64,000 bases of DNA. It comes from Bacillota bacterium. Its GTDB lineage: Bacteria > Bacillota > Clostridia > Lachnospirales > Lachnospiraceae. Shown in pieces: positions 26,722-35,351 of the stretch (position 1 is its first letter; each line of letters begins with the position of its first letter). The stretch is from the NCBI GenBank assembly GCA_023415635.1, contig JAEZJV010000054.1, positions 48,474-112,473 on the forward strand, given 5' to 3'. The translations under genes and the position numbers were made by a program. The notes below the pieces were generated by a model, which saw only the letters and a list, made by a program, of their open reading frames with translations, was not told the origin of the DNA and did no database searches.

Positions 26722-29313
26722 TTAAGACAGGTTTTGAACCTTGGCTGTCAGCTCATTATTCTCTTCATCAATTACTATAGTATCCTCCGGCAGCATCTGA
26801 TCACTTAAAATTAGTCTGGCGCTTAGGGTCTCTACATTCTTCTGAAGAAAACGCTTTAGCGGCCTTGCACCGTAAGCAGGATCATAGCTTCTCTCTGTAA
26901 TGAAAGCCTTGGCTCGGCTCGTCAGACTGACCGCTATCTCTCTATCGGCCAATCGCTTGTTCAAATCCATAAGCATCAGCTCTATGATCGCATCGATATT
27001 CTCTTTGGTAAGGGGCTTAAAGAGAATAATCTCATCCAGACGGTTTAGGAACTCTGGACGGAAGGCTGCTCGCAGCTCATTCATCACCATCGCTTCACAA
27101 CTCTCTGTAATCTCTCCATATGCATCAATTCCCTCCAGAAGATGCCTGGAACCGATATTGGAGGTAAGGATAATGATTGTGTTCTTGAAATCCACGGTTC
27201 GTCCCTGGGCGTCAGTAACTCGTCCGTCGTCCAGTACCTGCAGCAGTACATTGAACACATCCGGATGTGCTTTTTCTACCTCATCAAACAGTATTACCGC
27301 ATAAGGCTTCCTTCTCACAGCCTCTGTCAGCTGTCCTCCCTCTTCATAGCCTATATAACCGGGAGGTGCTCCAATTAACCGTGCTACAGAGTGCTTCTCC
27401 ATATACTCACTCATATCAATACGAATCATATTGCGCTCATTGTCAAAAAGATTTTCTGCGAGTGCTTTAGCGAGCTCAGTCTTACCCACACCGGTAGGTC
27501 CTAAAAACAGGAAGGAACCAATTGGTTTCCTGGGATCCTTGATTCCCGCCTTGGAACGTAGGATGGCATCTGCCACCTTATCCACGCCCTCATCCTGTCC
27601 AACAACCCGTTTATGAAGCTCAGCGCTTAGGTGCAGTGTCTTATGGCGTTCTCCTTCTGTCAGCTTGGTAACCGGAATACCTGTCCAGCGGGACACGATT
27701 TTAGCTATTTCCTCCTCACTGACATTCTCATGAATGAGTATATTTTCTTCCTTCTTCAGCCGTTCCTCCTCCTGAGCCAGCTGCTTTAAGAGCTCAGGCA
27801 GCCTACCGTACTTTAACTCGGCAGCCTTATTTAGGTCATAGCTTCTTTCAGCCACTTCGATTTCATTATTCAGCTCCTCCAGTGCTTCCCTGAGCTTATG
27901 AACCCTTTCCATGGAGGCTTTCTCATTATCCCATCTGGCCTTCTGTACAGCAAAGCTGTCACGAAGCTCAGCCAGCTCCCGCTGCAGCTCTGTCAGACGC
28001 TCTGCACTTAACCGATCGCTTTCCTTCCTTAAGGCTGCTTCCTCTATCTCCATCTGCATAATTCTTCTCTGCATGTCATCCAGTTCTGTCGGCATTGAGT
28101 CAAGCTCCGTCTTAATTAGTGCACAGGCTTCATCCACCAAATCGATTGCTTTATCAGGAAGAAAACGCTCTGAGATATAGCGATCAGAGAGGGTGGCAGC
28201 ACTGACTAAAGCACCGTCTGTAATCTTCACCCCATGAAATACCTCATAACGCTCCTTTAAACCTCTTAGGATGGAGATTGTATCCTCTACTGTCGGTTCC
28301 TCCACCATGACGGGTTGGAAGCGTCGCTCCAGCGCTGCATCCTTCTCAACATACTGACGGTATTCATTCAAGGTGGTTGCACCGATACAGTGCAGTTCCC
28401 CTCTTGCCAGCATAGGCTTTAGCATATTGCCGGCATCCATGGCCCCCTCGGTCTTTCCGGCTCCTACTATGGTATGCAGCTCATCGATGAACAGTATAAT
28501 CTGGCCTTCACTTTTTTTAACTTCCTCCAGAACTGCCTTTAATCGCTCTTCAAATTCACCTCGATATTTTGCACCGGCAACCAGTGCTCCCATATCAAGA
28601 GCAAACAGTTTTTTATCCTTTAGGGACTGGGGTACATCTCCTCTGACAATCCTCTGTGCCAGCCCCTCTACTACTGCGGTCTTACCTACACCGGGTTCAC
28701 CGATCAATACCGGATTATTCTTTGTCTTTCTGGACAGAATACGGATTACATTCCGTATTTCTGCCTCCCTGCCAATCACGGGATCCAGCTTCTGATCCTT
28801 TGCACGTTCAACCAAATCATAGCCGTATTTCTCAAGGGTATCGTAGGTTGCTTCCGGATTGTCCGTCATGACCTTCTGATTTCCTCTTACAGACTGCAGA
28901 GCCTTTAGAAAGTCCTCTCTATTAATCCGGAATTCCCCGAATAATGCTTTAACTTCCTTATTCGGCTGTTTTAGCATGCTCAGGAAAAGGTGTTCCACCG
29001 ATACATAGGAATCTCCCATCTGCTTTGCTTCATTTTCGGCATAAATCAGGATTTTATTTAAATCGTTGCTGATATACACCTGTCCTCCCGACACCTTAGG
29101 ACGTTTGTTCAATAAGCCCCTCACCTGTGCAAGGAATACCTCGGTATTGATCTCCATCTTCTCCAGCAGCTTCCTAATCAGGCTATCTTCCAGATTAAGC
29201 AGACTAAAGAGCAGATGCTCCACTGTAATCTCCTGATGCCCATATTCATAGGCTAGCTTCTCGCAATTCTCGACTGCCTGCAGTGAGTTCTGAGTGAATT
29301 TGCTTATATTCAT
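26722..29313 (-). CDS. clpB: ATP-dependent disaggregase ClpB
   Basis: The 863-residue product has the full ClpB layout: double Clp-N repeat (1-145), NBD1 with Walker A GEPGVGKTA (about 208) and Walker B ILFIDELH, a coiled-coil M domain (about 400-530), and NBD2 with Walker A GPTGVGKTELAKAL (about 605) and Walker B VILFDEVEKAHPDV. The long M domain separates it from ClpC and ClpA. It is a hexameric ring that works with DnaK to rescue aggregated proteins. It appears monocistronic. No CIRCE element and no clear CtsR box were seen upstream; a hairpin instead lies against the ribosome binding site. Confidence 0.96.
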   Translation of the reverse strand: MNISKFTQNSLQAVENCEKLAYEYGHQEITVEHLLFSLLNLEDSLIRKLLEKMEINTEVFLAQVRGLLNKRPKVSGGQVYISNDLNKILIYAENEAKQMGDSYVSVEHLFLSMLKQPNKEVKALFGEFRINREDFLKALQSVRGNQKVMTDNPEATYDTLEKYGYDLVERAKDQKLDPVIGREAEIRNVIRILSRKTKNNPVLIGEPGVGKTAVVEGLAQRIVRGDVPQSLKDKKLFALDMGALVAGAKYRGEFEERLKAVLEEVKKSEGQIILFIDELHTIVGAGKTEGAMDAGNMLKPMLARGELHCIGATTLNEYRQYVEKDAALERRFQPVMVEEPTVEDTISILRGLKERYEVFHGVKITDGALVSAATLSDRYISERFLPDKAIDLVDEACALIKTELDSMPTELDDMQRRIMQMEIEEAALRKESDRLSAERLTELQRELAELRDSFAVQKARWDNEKASMERVHKLREALEELNNEIEVAERSYDLNKAAELKYGRLPELLKQLAQEEERLKKEENILIHENVSEEEIAKIVSRWTGIPVTKLTEGERHKTLHLSAELHKRVVGQDEGVDKVADAILRSKAGIKDPRKPIGSFLFLGPTGVGKTELAKALAENLFDNERNMIRIDMSEYMEKHSVARLIGAPPGYIGYEEGGQLTEAVRRKPYAVILFDEVEKAHPDVFNVLLQVLDDGRVTDAQGRTVDFKNTIIILTSNIGSRHLLEGIDAYGEITESCEAMVMNELRAAFRPEFLNRLDEIILFKPLTKENIDAIIELMLMDLNKRLADREIAVSLTSRAKAFITERSYDPAYGARPLKRFLQKNVETLSARLILSDQMLPEDTIVIDEENNELTAKVQNLS

Positions 29314-29326
29314 ATTCTTCTCGCAT

Positions 29327-29351
29327 ATGACTTACCCCTCTGGCAAGTCAT
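29327..29351 (-). promoter_or_regulatory. Hairpin in the clpB leader next to the start
   Basis: ATGACTT and AAGTCAT at 29327-29333 and 29345-29351 form an inverted repeat that extends by further G-C pairs (TGCC/GGTA on the minus strand). It ends about 14 nt before the clpB ATG and could fold over or near the GAGAAG ribosome binding site. Confidence 0.5.
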
Positions 29352-29428
29352 ACTCTCCTTTCTTCCAATATTTACATATTAGTAAAGATGTATGTTCGAT
29401 CCTCTTTTCTTGTGCCTGTTCTATATCA

Positions 29429-29457
29429 ACTATAACATATGACTCGTTTTTATGCAA
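29429..29457 (-). promoter_or_regulatory. SigmaA-type promoter of clpB
   Basis: On the minus strand TTGCAT (29457-29452) and TATAGT (29434-29429) are separated by 17 nt, about 115 nt upstream of the ATG. The 29458-29675 stretch beyond it holds no gene I can support. Confidence 0.6.
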
Positions 29458-29675
29458 TAGGAAAATACACAGATAAAGCTTTCTTCATTACCTTTATATC
29501 TATCCTTCTGCTCCCCTTTTACAATTTCTATCATACCGGAGCTGTATATAACAAAGCATTCCAGAGTAGAATTATTCTCAACTACGGCTCCCAGTCCATT
29601 AACAACAATAGCAGAGAGGCTGCTAAAGGTGACAAAAATGGGCTGCTAAGTATTAGGGTAAATTTTATTCTGGAA

Positions 29676-29704
29676 TTGCCATTTTTCTTTTCTTGTATTA
29701 TAAT
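29676..29704 (+). promoter_or_regulatory. SigmaA-type promoter of the unknown-azlC-azlD unit
   Basis: TTGCCA (29676-29681) and TATAAT (29699-29704) are separated by 17 nt, about 37 nt upstream of the first gene. Confidence 0.75.
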
Positions 29705-29740
29705 GTACCAATAATTATTCCTAATGGAAAGGATGACATT

Positions 29741-30145
29741 ATGTCAGGTAAGATGAAAGGAATTTCAAAACAATTTTTAAAGCAGTATACAAATCTACTC
29801 TATATGACTCCCAACAAGGTAACAGCTAAGGACATCGCCAGTTTATTCAGAGGGACCTATGGGTTGACAATCGAGCTCTGGGCTGAGATGGATGTGCTGG
29901 AGTTGATTCTTCCGAACCAGAACTCTGTCGATTTCGAACCCGTTGATATCGCCTTCAAGGATCCCTCCGATGCGGCCTTTGTAAAAAACCGGGGAATTTC
30001 AACCATCTATTCCATTAACATATGCCTGGATGATATTTTGGAAGTTACACCTTATTTCGAACAGCTGGTAGCTAAGTATTCCGGTTTTGTGTGTGCGGAT
30101 AGTGAAGATTTTCTGCCGATCTATGCAGGCAGCTCAAGAAAATAA
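29741..30145 (+). CDS. Protein of unknown function upstream of azlC
   Basis: I do not recognise this 134-residue soluble protein (MSGKMKGISKQFLKQYTNLL). It has no signal peptide or membrane helix. It seems alpha/beta: TAKDIASLFRGTYGLTIELW, EMDVLELILPNQNSVDFEPV and a Cys-containing C-terminal half. The ATG at 29741 follows GGAAAGGATGAC; longer forms begin upstream of the -10 region and are unlikely. It ends 22 nt before azlC and shares its promoter, so it may modulate branched-chain amino acid export, but that is context only. Confidence 0.7.
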   Translation: MSGKMKGISKQFLKQYTNLLYMTPNKVTAKDIASLFRGTYGLTIELWAEMDVLELILPNQNSVDFEPVDIAFKDPSDAAFVKNRGISTIYSINICLDDILEVTPYFEQLVAKYSGFVCADSEDFLPIYAGSSRK

Positions 30146-30167
30146 CAAAAGACAAAGGAGTCTCCTT

Positions 30168-30866
30168 ATGAATGCAAAAACAGCAGCCCTAAAGGCTGCT
30201 TTTCCACATACCCTTCCTGTTTTCACGGGATATCTCGTACTCGGAGCTGCTTACGGCATCCTCATGAGCAGCAAGGGCTTTTCCTTATTCTGGATTGCTG
30301 TAGCCAGTATTTTTGTTTATGCCGGTTCGATGCAATTTGTTGCAGTAGCTCTGTTAGCCGCAGGCTTTGATCCTGCCGGTGCCTTTCTGATGACAATTGC
30401 CGTAAATGCCAGACATCTATTCTATGGCATCTCTATGCTGAAGCAATATCGCGGCATTGGAAGGCTGAAGCCCTATCTGATTTTTTCGCTGACGGATGAA
30501 AGCTTTTCCATCCTATGTTCAGCAGAGGTACCCGAAAATGTGGACAAGGGATGGTTCTACTTCTTTATCTCAATCCTGGACCAGCTTTATTGGCTTACCG
30601 GCTCCCTCCTCGGTGGTATCCTCGGAAGTATTCTGCTTATCAATACAAAAGGAATAGACTTCGTTCTTACCGCACTTTTCGTCGTTATTCTTATCAATCA
30701 ATGGGAGGCAACGAAGAACCACCTTCCTGCAGTCATCGGAATTACCAGTGCGATCCTCTGTCGTATCATTTTTGGGGCTTCGGATTTTATTATACCCTCT
30801 ATGATCGGTATCATATTCTTCGTTACCTTGTTGAAAAAACCGATGGAAAGGAGTAAGCTTCTATGA
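30168..30866 (+). CDS. azlC: AzlC-family branched-chain amino acid exporter, large subunit
   Basis: The 232-residue integral membrane protein has the AzlC signature in FPHTLPVFTGYLVLGAAYGIL near the N-terminus and AGSMQFVAVALLAAGFDPAG, with NARHLFYGISML following. Hydrophobic segments suggest about seven helices. AzlC and AzlD together export branched-chain amino acids or toxic analogues. The ATG at 30168 has AAAGGAG upstream. Its last codons overlap the azlD ATG. Confidence 0.93.
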   Translation: MNAKTAALKAAFPHTLPVFTGYLVLGAAYGILMSSKGFSLFWIAVASIFVYAGSMQFVAVALLAAGFDPAGAFLMTIAVNARHLFYGISMLKQYRGIGRLKPYLIFSLTDESFSILCSAEVPENVDKGWFYFFISILDQLYWLTGSLLGGILGSILLINTKGIDFVLTALFVVILINQWEATKNHLPAVIGITSAILCRIIFGASDFIIPSMIGIIFFVTLLKKPMERSKLL

Positions 30867-31204
30867 ATTACACCTCGATCCAATTGCTTATATTCTTTGC
30901 CATTGTTGCCCTGGGTACTTTTCTAACTCGAGCACTGCCATTTATCCTATTCCCGGAGAACAAGGAAATACCGAGGTATGTGAAATACCTGGCCGATGTC
31001 TTACCGTTTACAATCATCGGTCTTTTGGTGGTCTATTGTCTGAAGGATATTCGCCTGACTGCAGCACCATATGCTCTGCCAGAGGCGATCAGTATTATTG
31101 TAATTATTCTTCTACATAAATGGAAAAAGAACACCCTGCTCAGCATAGGAGCGGGCGCTCTTCTTTATATGTTCCTTATTCAATATGTATTCGTTGCACA
31201 TTAA
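30863..31204 (+). CDS. azlD: AzlD-family branched-chain amino acid exporter, small subunit
   Basis: The 113-residue protein has four hydrophobic segments and the typical TRALPFILFPENKEIPRYVKYL and VLPFTIIGLLVVYCLKD. It is the partner of AzlC. Its ATG overlaps the azlC stop by 4 bp, so translation is likely coupled. It ends 9 bp from the stop of the convergent HD-GYP gene with no room for a dedicated terminator. Confidence 0.92.
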   Translation: MNYTSIQLLIFFAIVALGTFLTRALPFILFPENKEIPRYVKYLADVLPFTIIGLLVVYCLKDIRLTAAPYALPEAISIIVIILLHKWKKNTLLSIGAGALLYMFLIQYVFVAH

Positions 31205-31212
31205 CATGTATC

Positions 31213-32286
31213 TTAGATAATTTCTTTTATTATAAGATTCCGCTCGCGGGAAAGGTCTATATAACCATTGCTCACACGGACGACTGGTCTGGACAGGGAA
31301 AGGCGATTAATCATGATTACCTCTCCTTCCCTACCGTCACTTAGTCTTACAAGATTGTGCATGTAGGATTCAACAATGCGCTCCAGGAAAGTCAAAAGAA
31401 ACCCGGGATCGTATTTTAAGAAGCCGTCCCGCTCAAACTCATCCACAACAGCGAAGGGACAGATAGCTTCCCGATAACGACGATTGGAGGTCATTGCATC
31501 GTATACATCGGCTATTGCGATAATCTTGGCATAATCATCAATTTGCTCTGATATAAATCCATTCGGATAACCGCTGCCGTCACATCTTTCATGATGCATG
31601 AGGGTTGCATATTTTACCCTGATATCCACAGCTTGATCCTTCAGCGCCTGATATCCCTTTATGGTATGGGTCTTGACTACCTTAAATTCCTCCGGCGTCA
31701 GCTTTCCGGCTTTTTGAATAATCTCCTTGGGTATCAGCATCTTTCCGATATCATGAAGCAATCCGCATAAAGTTAGAATCTTGATATCCTCCGGAGAAAA
31801 TCTGAGCCAATTACCGAATATGCTACAGATTAACGAGACATTCAGGCTATGCACATAAGTCATATCATCGTAATTACGGATACCGTGAAGCATCTCCAAA
31901 ATATGTGCACCGTTACGGCCTTCCATCAGAATACGGTCTGTCTCCTCCAAAAGAATATCTATATCAAAGCTGCTGGTACCTGTGATAATCTCATTAAAAT
32001 TATCTTCTATATTCTGTACTGTATCAACGTAGGTTCGGTTAAATTTCTTGAATTCAGGAGTACTTCGCAGCATCTCAATATAGGACACTTCTTCTATAAC
32101 CTCTATCTTCGGACTGTTCTTATATACTACTAGGCCGTAAATATTATAGAAACGTAATCTAGTAATCATTCGTTCATCAAGAATCGTGTTCTTCGTAATA
32201 ATTAATTGATTGTTCGAGCTATAGATGTCCGCGGCAACCTTCATGCCAGCCTCAGCCTGATCCGTTCTTATTCTTACTGCCTCCAT
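31213..32286 (-). CDS. HD-GYP domain phosphodiesterase
   Basis: The 357-residue product has a short N-terminal module (about 1-115) and an HD-GYP domain. GLLHDIGKM supplies the HD pair, HTIKGYQAL the next His, and HHERCDGSGYPNGF the GYP motif. Such enzymes hydrolyse cyclic di-GMP (or cGAMP) in the cytoplasm. The N-terminal part (QAEAGMKVAADIYSSNNQLI) recurs in clostridial HD-GYP proteins without a known sensor domain. A close paralogue lies at 55655-56737. The start ATG is preceded by GAAGGTGAA. It may share a transcript with xth, 107 nt upstream. Confidence 0.9.
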   Translation of the reverse strand: MEAVRIRTDQAEAGMKVAADIYSSNNQLIITKNTILDERMITRLRFYNIYGLVVYKNSPKIEVIEEVSYIEMLRSTPEFKKFNRTYVDTVQNIEDNFNEIITGTSSFDIDILLEETDRILMEGRNGAHILEMLHGIRNYDDMTYVHSLNVSLICSIFGNWLRFSPEDIKILTLCGLLHDIGKMLIPKEIIQKAGKLTPEEFKVVKTHTIKGYQALKDQAVDIRVKYATLMHHERCDGSGYPNGFISEQIDDYAKIIAIADVYDAMTSNRRYREAICPFAVVDEFERDGFLKYDPGFLLTFLERIVESYMHNLVRLSDGREGEVIMINRLSLSRPVVRVSNGYIDLSRERNLIIKEII

Positions 32287-32393
32287 TGAAATTCACCTTC
32301 CCCGTTCTCATAAGTACAACCAAATAAAGTATACCTATAATTTATTATAAATACAAGTGCAACTTTATACGATAACACCAGAAAAAGGGAGTT

Positions 32394-33155
32394 TTAGATG
32401 CCCTCCTTTAGTAGAAGACCGACGGGGCAATGATCGCTTCCCATAATATCAAAATAGATTAAGCTGTCCAATATCTTATCCTTCATTCTGTCAGAGGTCA
32501 GAAAATAGTCGATACGCCAACCGACATTCTTTTCCCTTGCCTTAAACATATAGGACCACCAGGTATAAGCATCTGTTCTATCCGGATACAGGTATCGGAA
32601 GGTGTCAATAAAACCACTATCCAAAAGCTTCGTCATCTTATCTCTTTCCTCTATGGTAAAACCGGCATTTCGCGTATTCGACTTGGGATTCTTTAAATCT
32701 ATCTCCTTGTGTGCCACATTCATATCTCCACACACAATAACAGGCTTTTTTCGATCAAGGCCTATCAGAAAGGCCCTGAAGTCCTCTTCCCATTCCATTC
32801 GATAATCCAGCCTTGCCAGCTCCTTTTGTGTATTTGGGGTATATACGGTAACCAGATAAAAGTTTTCATACTCAAGAGTAATGACTCTGCCCTCCTGATC
32901 ATGCTTGTCAATACTTAAATCATAGGTTACCCCAAGCGGTTCCTTCTTACAGAAAATTGCTGTACCCGAATATCCCTTCCTGACCGCGGAATTAAAATAC
33001 TGATGGTAACCCGGGAATGCTATCTCCACCTGCTCCGGCTGCAGCTTTGTCTCCTGAAGGCAGAAAAAATCAGCATCTTCCTTTTTAAAGAACTCCTCAA
33101 ACCCTTTATTACAGCAGGCTCTCAAACCATTCACATTCCATGATATCAGCTTCAT
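32394..33155 (-). CDS. xth: Exodeoxyribonuclease III
   Basis: The 253-residue product MKLISWNVNGLRACCNKGFE is a typical AP endonuclease of the ExoIII group. Metal and catalytic residues are visible: Asn7, Glu35 in CLQETKLQ, Asp and Asn in CGDMNVAHKEIDL, and Asp/His in GSDHCPVGLLL at the C-terminus. It cuts DNA at abasic sites and removes nucleotides from 3' ends in base excision repair. It lies 47 nt downstream of the HAD phosphatase gene on the same strand. Confidence 0.95.
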   Translation of the reverse strand: MKLISWNVNGLRACCNKGFEEFFKKEDADFFCLQETKLQPEQVEIAFPGYHQYFNSAVRKGYSGTAIFCKKEPLGVTYDLSIDKHDQEGRVITLEYENFYLVTVYTPNTQKELARLDYRMEWEEDFRAFLIGLDRKKPVIVCGDMNVAHKEIDLKNPKSNTRNAGFTIEERDKMTKLLDSGFIDTFRYLYPDRTDAYTWWSYMFKAREKNVGWRIDYFLTSDRMKDKILDSLIYFDIMGSDHCPVGLLLKEGI

Positions 33156-33202
33156 TGTATCTCCCGTTCCTTTCTCATATTTTTATCACCTGGCACTATC
33201 AA

Positions 33203-33853
33203 TTACATACCAACTATGGCAGCATACACATCTGCTACATCCTCAGCGATTGCATCAGCACCGGCTGTACATAACTCTTCCCTGCTGCCAAAGCCGTATA
33301 ATACACCAACAGAAGCTATGCCTACCGCCTTCGCTCCAAGAATGTCATGCTCCCTGTCTCCGACCATGACAAGCTTCTCTTTGTCTGATATACCATTCCT
33401 TTCCATCGCATACCGGATGATCTCTTCTTTCGTAGAACGGCTGCCATCCATTGTGGCACCACAAATATCTTCAAAATATTGTATCAGATGAAAATGCTCC
33501 AGTATTTTTTCAGCATATTCCTCGGGCTTTGAGGTTGCAACATAAAGCTTTCTTCCTGAAGTACATAATTTTGAAAGCAATCGCTCCATTCCGCCATACA
33601 CTTCATTTTCATATATGCCTGCTGCCTTATAATACTCCCTATATTTTGCTACCAGTTCTTCTGTCTGAATAGCATCATAACCATAAAAGTTCATAAAGGA
33701 TTCTCTAAGGGGCGGTCCAATGAATTTGCATAGGCTGTCCAGCTCCTCTACTGTAACCCCTTGAGTTTCTAAAGCATACCTGACGGACTTGGTAATCCCC
33801 AACTTCGGATTAGTCAAAGTACCGTCTAAATCCATAAATATATATTCCTTCAT
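33203..33853 (-). CDS. HAD-superfamily phosphatase, phosphoglycolate-phosphatase-like
   Basis: The 216-residue product has HAD motif I FMDLDGTLTN (Asp8, Asp10), motif II VATSKPEEY, and motif III/IV KLVMVGDREHDILGAKAVGI. A helical cap lies between I and II, as in the Gph/PpaX branch. The substrate is not fixed by the sequence: phosphoglycolate, pyrophosphate or a small sugar phosphate are possible. It sits between the DUF951 gene and xth with short gaps, probably one unit. Confidence 0.9.
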   Translation of the reverse strand: MKEYIFMDLDGTLTNPKLGITKSVRYALETQGVTVEELDSLCKFIGPPLRESFMNFYGYDAIQTEELVAKYREYYKAAGIYENEVYGGMERLLSKLCTSGRKLYVATSKPEEYAEKILEHFHLIQYFEDICGATMDGSRSTKEEIIRYAMERNGISDKEKLVMVGDREHDILGAKAVGIASVGVLYGFGSREELCTAGADAIAEDVADVYAAIVGM

Positions 33854-33878
33854 AGCTTATCCTTTCGCATTAATCGCT

Positions 33879-34058
33879 CTAAGGCTTTCTGACCTGCCTG
33901 ATATTCTTTTCGACCTGTTTACGGGGCAGCATCACCTGATGTCCGCAGCCCAGACATTTGAGACGGAAATCCATACCCACCCGAAGGATCTCCCATTCAA
34001 AGCTGCCGCAGGGATGCTGTTTTTTTAGCTTCACAATATCACCAACATATAACTCCAT
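33879..34058 (-). CDS. DUF951 family small protein
   Basis: The 59-residue product MELYVGDIVKLKKQHPCGSF matches DUF951, with GSFEWEILRVGMDFRLKCLG and CGHQVMLPRKQVEKNI. It has a C-x2-C pair (KCLGCG) plus an earlier Cys that could bind zinc. Its function is unknown; a nucleic-acid-binding role is sometimes assumed. The start is uncertain: ATG at 34058 or TTG at 34067. It heads the probable unit DUF951, HAD, xth. Confidence 0.85.
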   Translation of the reverse strand: MELYVGDIVKLKKQHPCGSFEWEILRVGMDFRLKCLGCGHQVMLPRKQVEKNIRQVRKP

Positions 34059-34143
34059 GGATTCCAATGACCTCTCAAATTATTATTTTTTATAGTATAT
34101 CATAAAAGGAGGACTAACAAAATATATAATATATATTTTTCTA

Positions 34144-34172
34144 TTGCATTTTAAAACGATGTGGTGTAGTAT
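34144..34172 (+). promoter_or_regulatory. Probable promoter of the hemolysin III gene
   Basis: TTGCAT (34144-34149) and TAGTAT (34167-34172) are separated by 17 nt. It would produce a leader of about 130 nt containing the palindrome at 34237-34254. Confidence 0.5.
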
Positions 34173-34236
34173 ATATTTACATGTAACATAGTATTCATTA
34201 CTACATTATAAGGTATTGATATCACGCCTGGTATAT

Positions 34237-34254
34237 TTCTCATGATCATGAGAA
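34237..34254 (+). promoter_or_regulatory. 18-bp perfect palindrome upstream of the hemolysin III gene
   Basis: TTCTCATGATCATGAGAA is identical on both strands. It lies 55 nt before the start codon and is followed by an AAAGGG/CCCTTT hairpin at about 34265-34281. It is a candidate repressor-binding site; I cannot assign it to a known regulator. Confidence 0.5.
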
Positions 34255-34309
34255 TAATAAAATAAAGGGTTTTACCCTTTAGTAAGATCATAATGAAGGA
34301 GATGATTTT

Positions 34310-34978
34310 ATGACCGTAATGAAATTAAAGGTGAAGGATCCCGGAAGCTCTATCACTCATTTAATTGGTACATTGATGGCAATATTCGCAGCCATCCCCT
34401 TATTGCTGAAAGCTGCAGACCAGCCAGGTCCTGTGCATTTGCTCTCCCTTGGCGTCTTTATCTTCAGCATGATTTTGCTGTACTCGGCAAGTACCCTCTA
34501 TCATACCTTCGGTAAAACCCTGAAGGTGCATAATCGGCTAAAAAAGCTTGACCACATGGCTATCTATGTTCTGATTGCAGGAACCTATACTCCGATCTGC
34601 CTGATTGCCCTTGGCGGCAGAACCGGTTTCTCCATGCTGGCGTTGATTTGGGGACTGGCTGCTCTAGGAATAATAGTGACCGGTTTCTGGGTACACTGCC
34701 CGAAATGGTTCTCTTCCGTAATCTATATTGCAATGGGTTGGACCTGCGTATTGGCTTTTACACAGATTATTAATTCCCTGCCTATGGCTGCTTTTGAGTG
34801 GCTTTTAGCCGGAGGAATTATCTATACGGTCGGCGGCGTGATATATGCCCTGAAACTTCCGATCTTTAATAACAAACATAAAAACTTCGGATCTCATGAG
34901 ATTTTTCATCTCTTTGTCATGGGCGGAAGCATCTGTCACTTCATCCTCATGTATACCTATATATCTGTGATGCCATAA
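34310..34978 (+). CDS. Hemolysin III / PAQR-family membrane protein
   Basis: The 222-residue protein has seven hydrophobic segments. The family's conserved residues are seen in SITHLIGTLMAIFA, LYSASTLYHTFG and HEIFHLFVMGGSICHF; these Ser/His/Asp positions form a zinc site in the related adiponectin-receptor fold. Bacterial members are named for a Bacillus cereus haemolytic activity but most probably act in membrane lipid homeostasis. AAGGAGA precedes the ATG. It appears monocistronic, with a possible operator in its leader. Confidence 0.92.
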   Translation: MTVMKLKVKDPGSSITHLIGTLMAIFAAIPLLLKAADQPGPVHLLSLGVFIFSMILLYSASTLYHTFGKTLKVHNRLKKLDHMAIYVLIAGTYTPICLIALGGRTGFSMLALIWGLAALGIIVTGFWVHCPKWFSSVIYIAMGWTCVLAFTQIINSLPMAAFEWLLAGGIIYTVGGVIYALKLPIFNNKHKNFGSHEIFHLFVMGGSICHFILMYTYISVMP

Positions 34979-35010
34979 TCTTTATTATGTATGATAACAC
35001 CATAAACCAA

Positions 35011-35060
35011 AAGGCTGTTGAACTTATTTTTGCAATGCAAAAACTCTGATCAACAGCCTT
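35011..35060 (+). terminator. Hairpin after the hemolysin III gene
   Basis: AAGGCTGTTGA and TCAACAGCCTT form an 11-bp stem with a 28-nt loop, 32 nt past the stop. It lacks a T-run on the plus strand, so it may only be a weak terminator or mRNA end-protecting structure. The rest of the 34979-35285 gap holds nothing I can name. Confidence 0.5.
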
Positions 35061-35285
35061 AGTCATATCTATGTTAAGCAGCCGAATGGTCTGGTAAATT
35101 ATCAGGACAGCAACTGTTCACGCTCTTAATGAGGTAAAATAGATTCGGTTGCGAATTCTCAAAGATATGTATCCGTATCCTACGATTGCTGCCCCTGTAT
35201 AATAAAATTATGATTTACTACATTATACTCAAAAAATTCATCTTGGTGATTAAAGTAGCTCGTCCTGTAAAAATAGAAAAAGAAT

Positions 35286-35346
35286 GAAAGGCGAGCGGAC
35301 TAGCTTCCTCACACACTCGTTGTGAATGCCATTCCGTTCGCCTTTC
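35286..35346 (-). terminator. Intrinsic terminator of pgi
   Basis: On the minus strand GAAAGGCGAACGGA and TCCGCTCGCCTTTC form a 14-bp stem (one G-T pair) followed by ATTCTTTTTCTATTTTT. It begins just past the pgi stop. Confidence 0.8.
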
Positions 35347-35351
35347 TATAT

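Noticed and set aside
29423..29662. Minus-strand open stretch of about 75 codons upstream of clpB (protein-like: FSSLSAIVVNGLGAVVENNS)
   Set aside because: No usable start codon, a stop directly upstream, and its end overlaps the clpB promoter. Could be a gene relic but no family is recognised.
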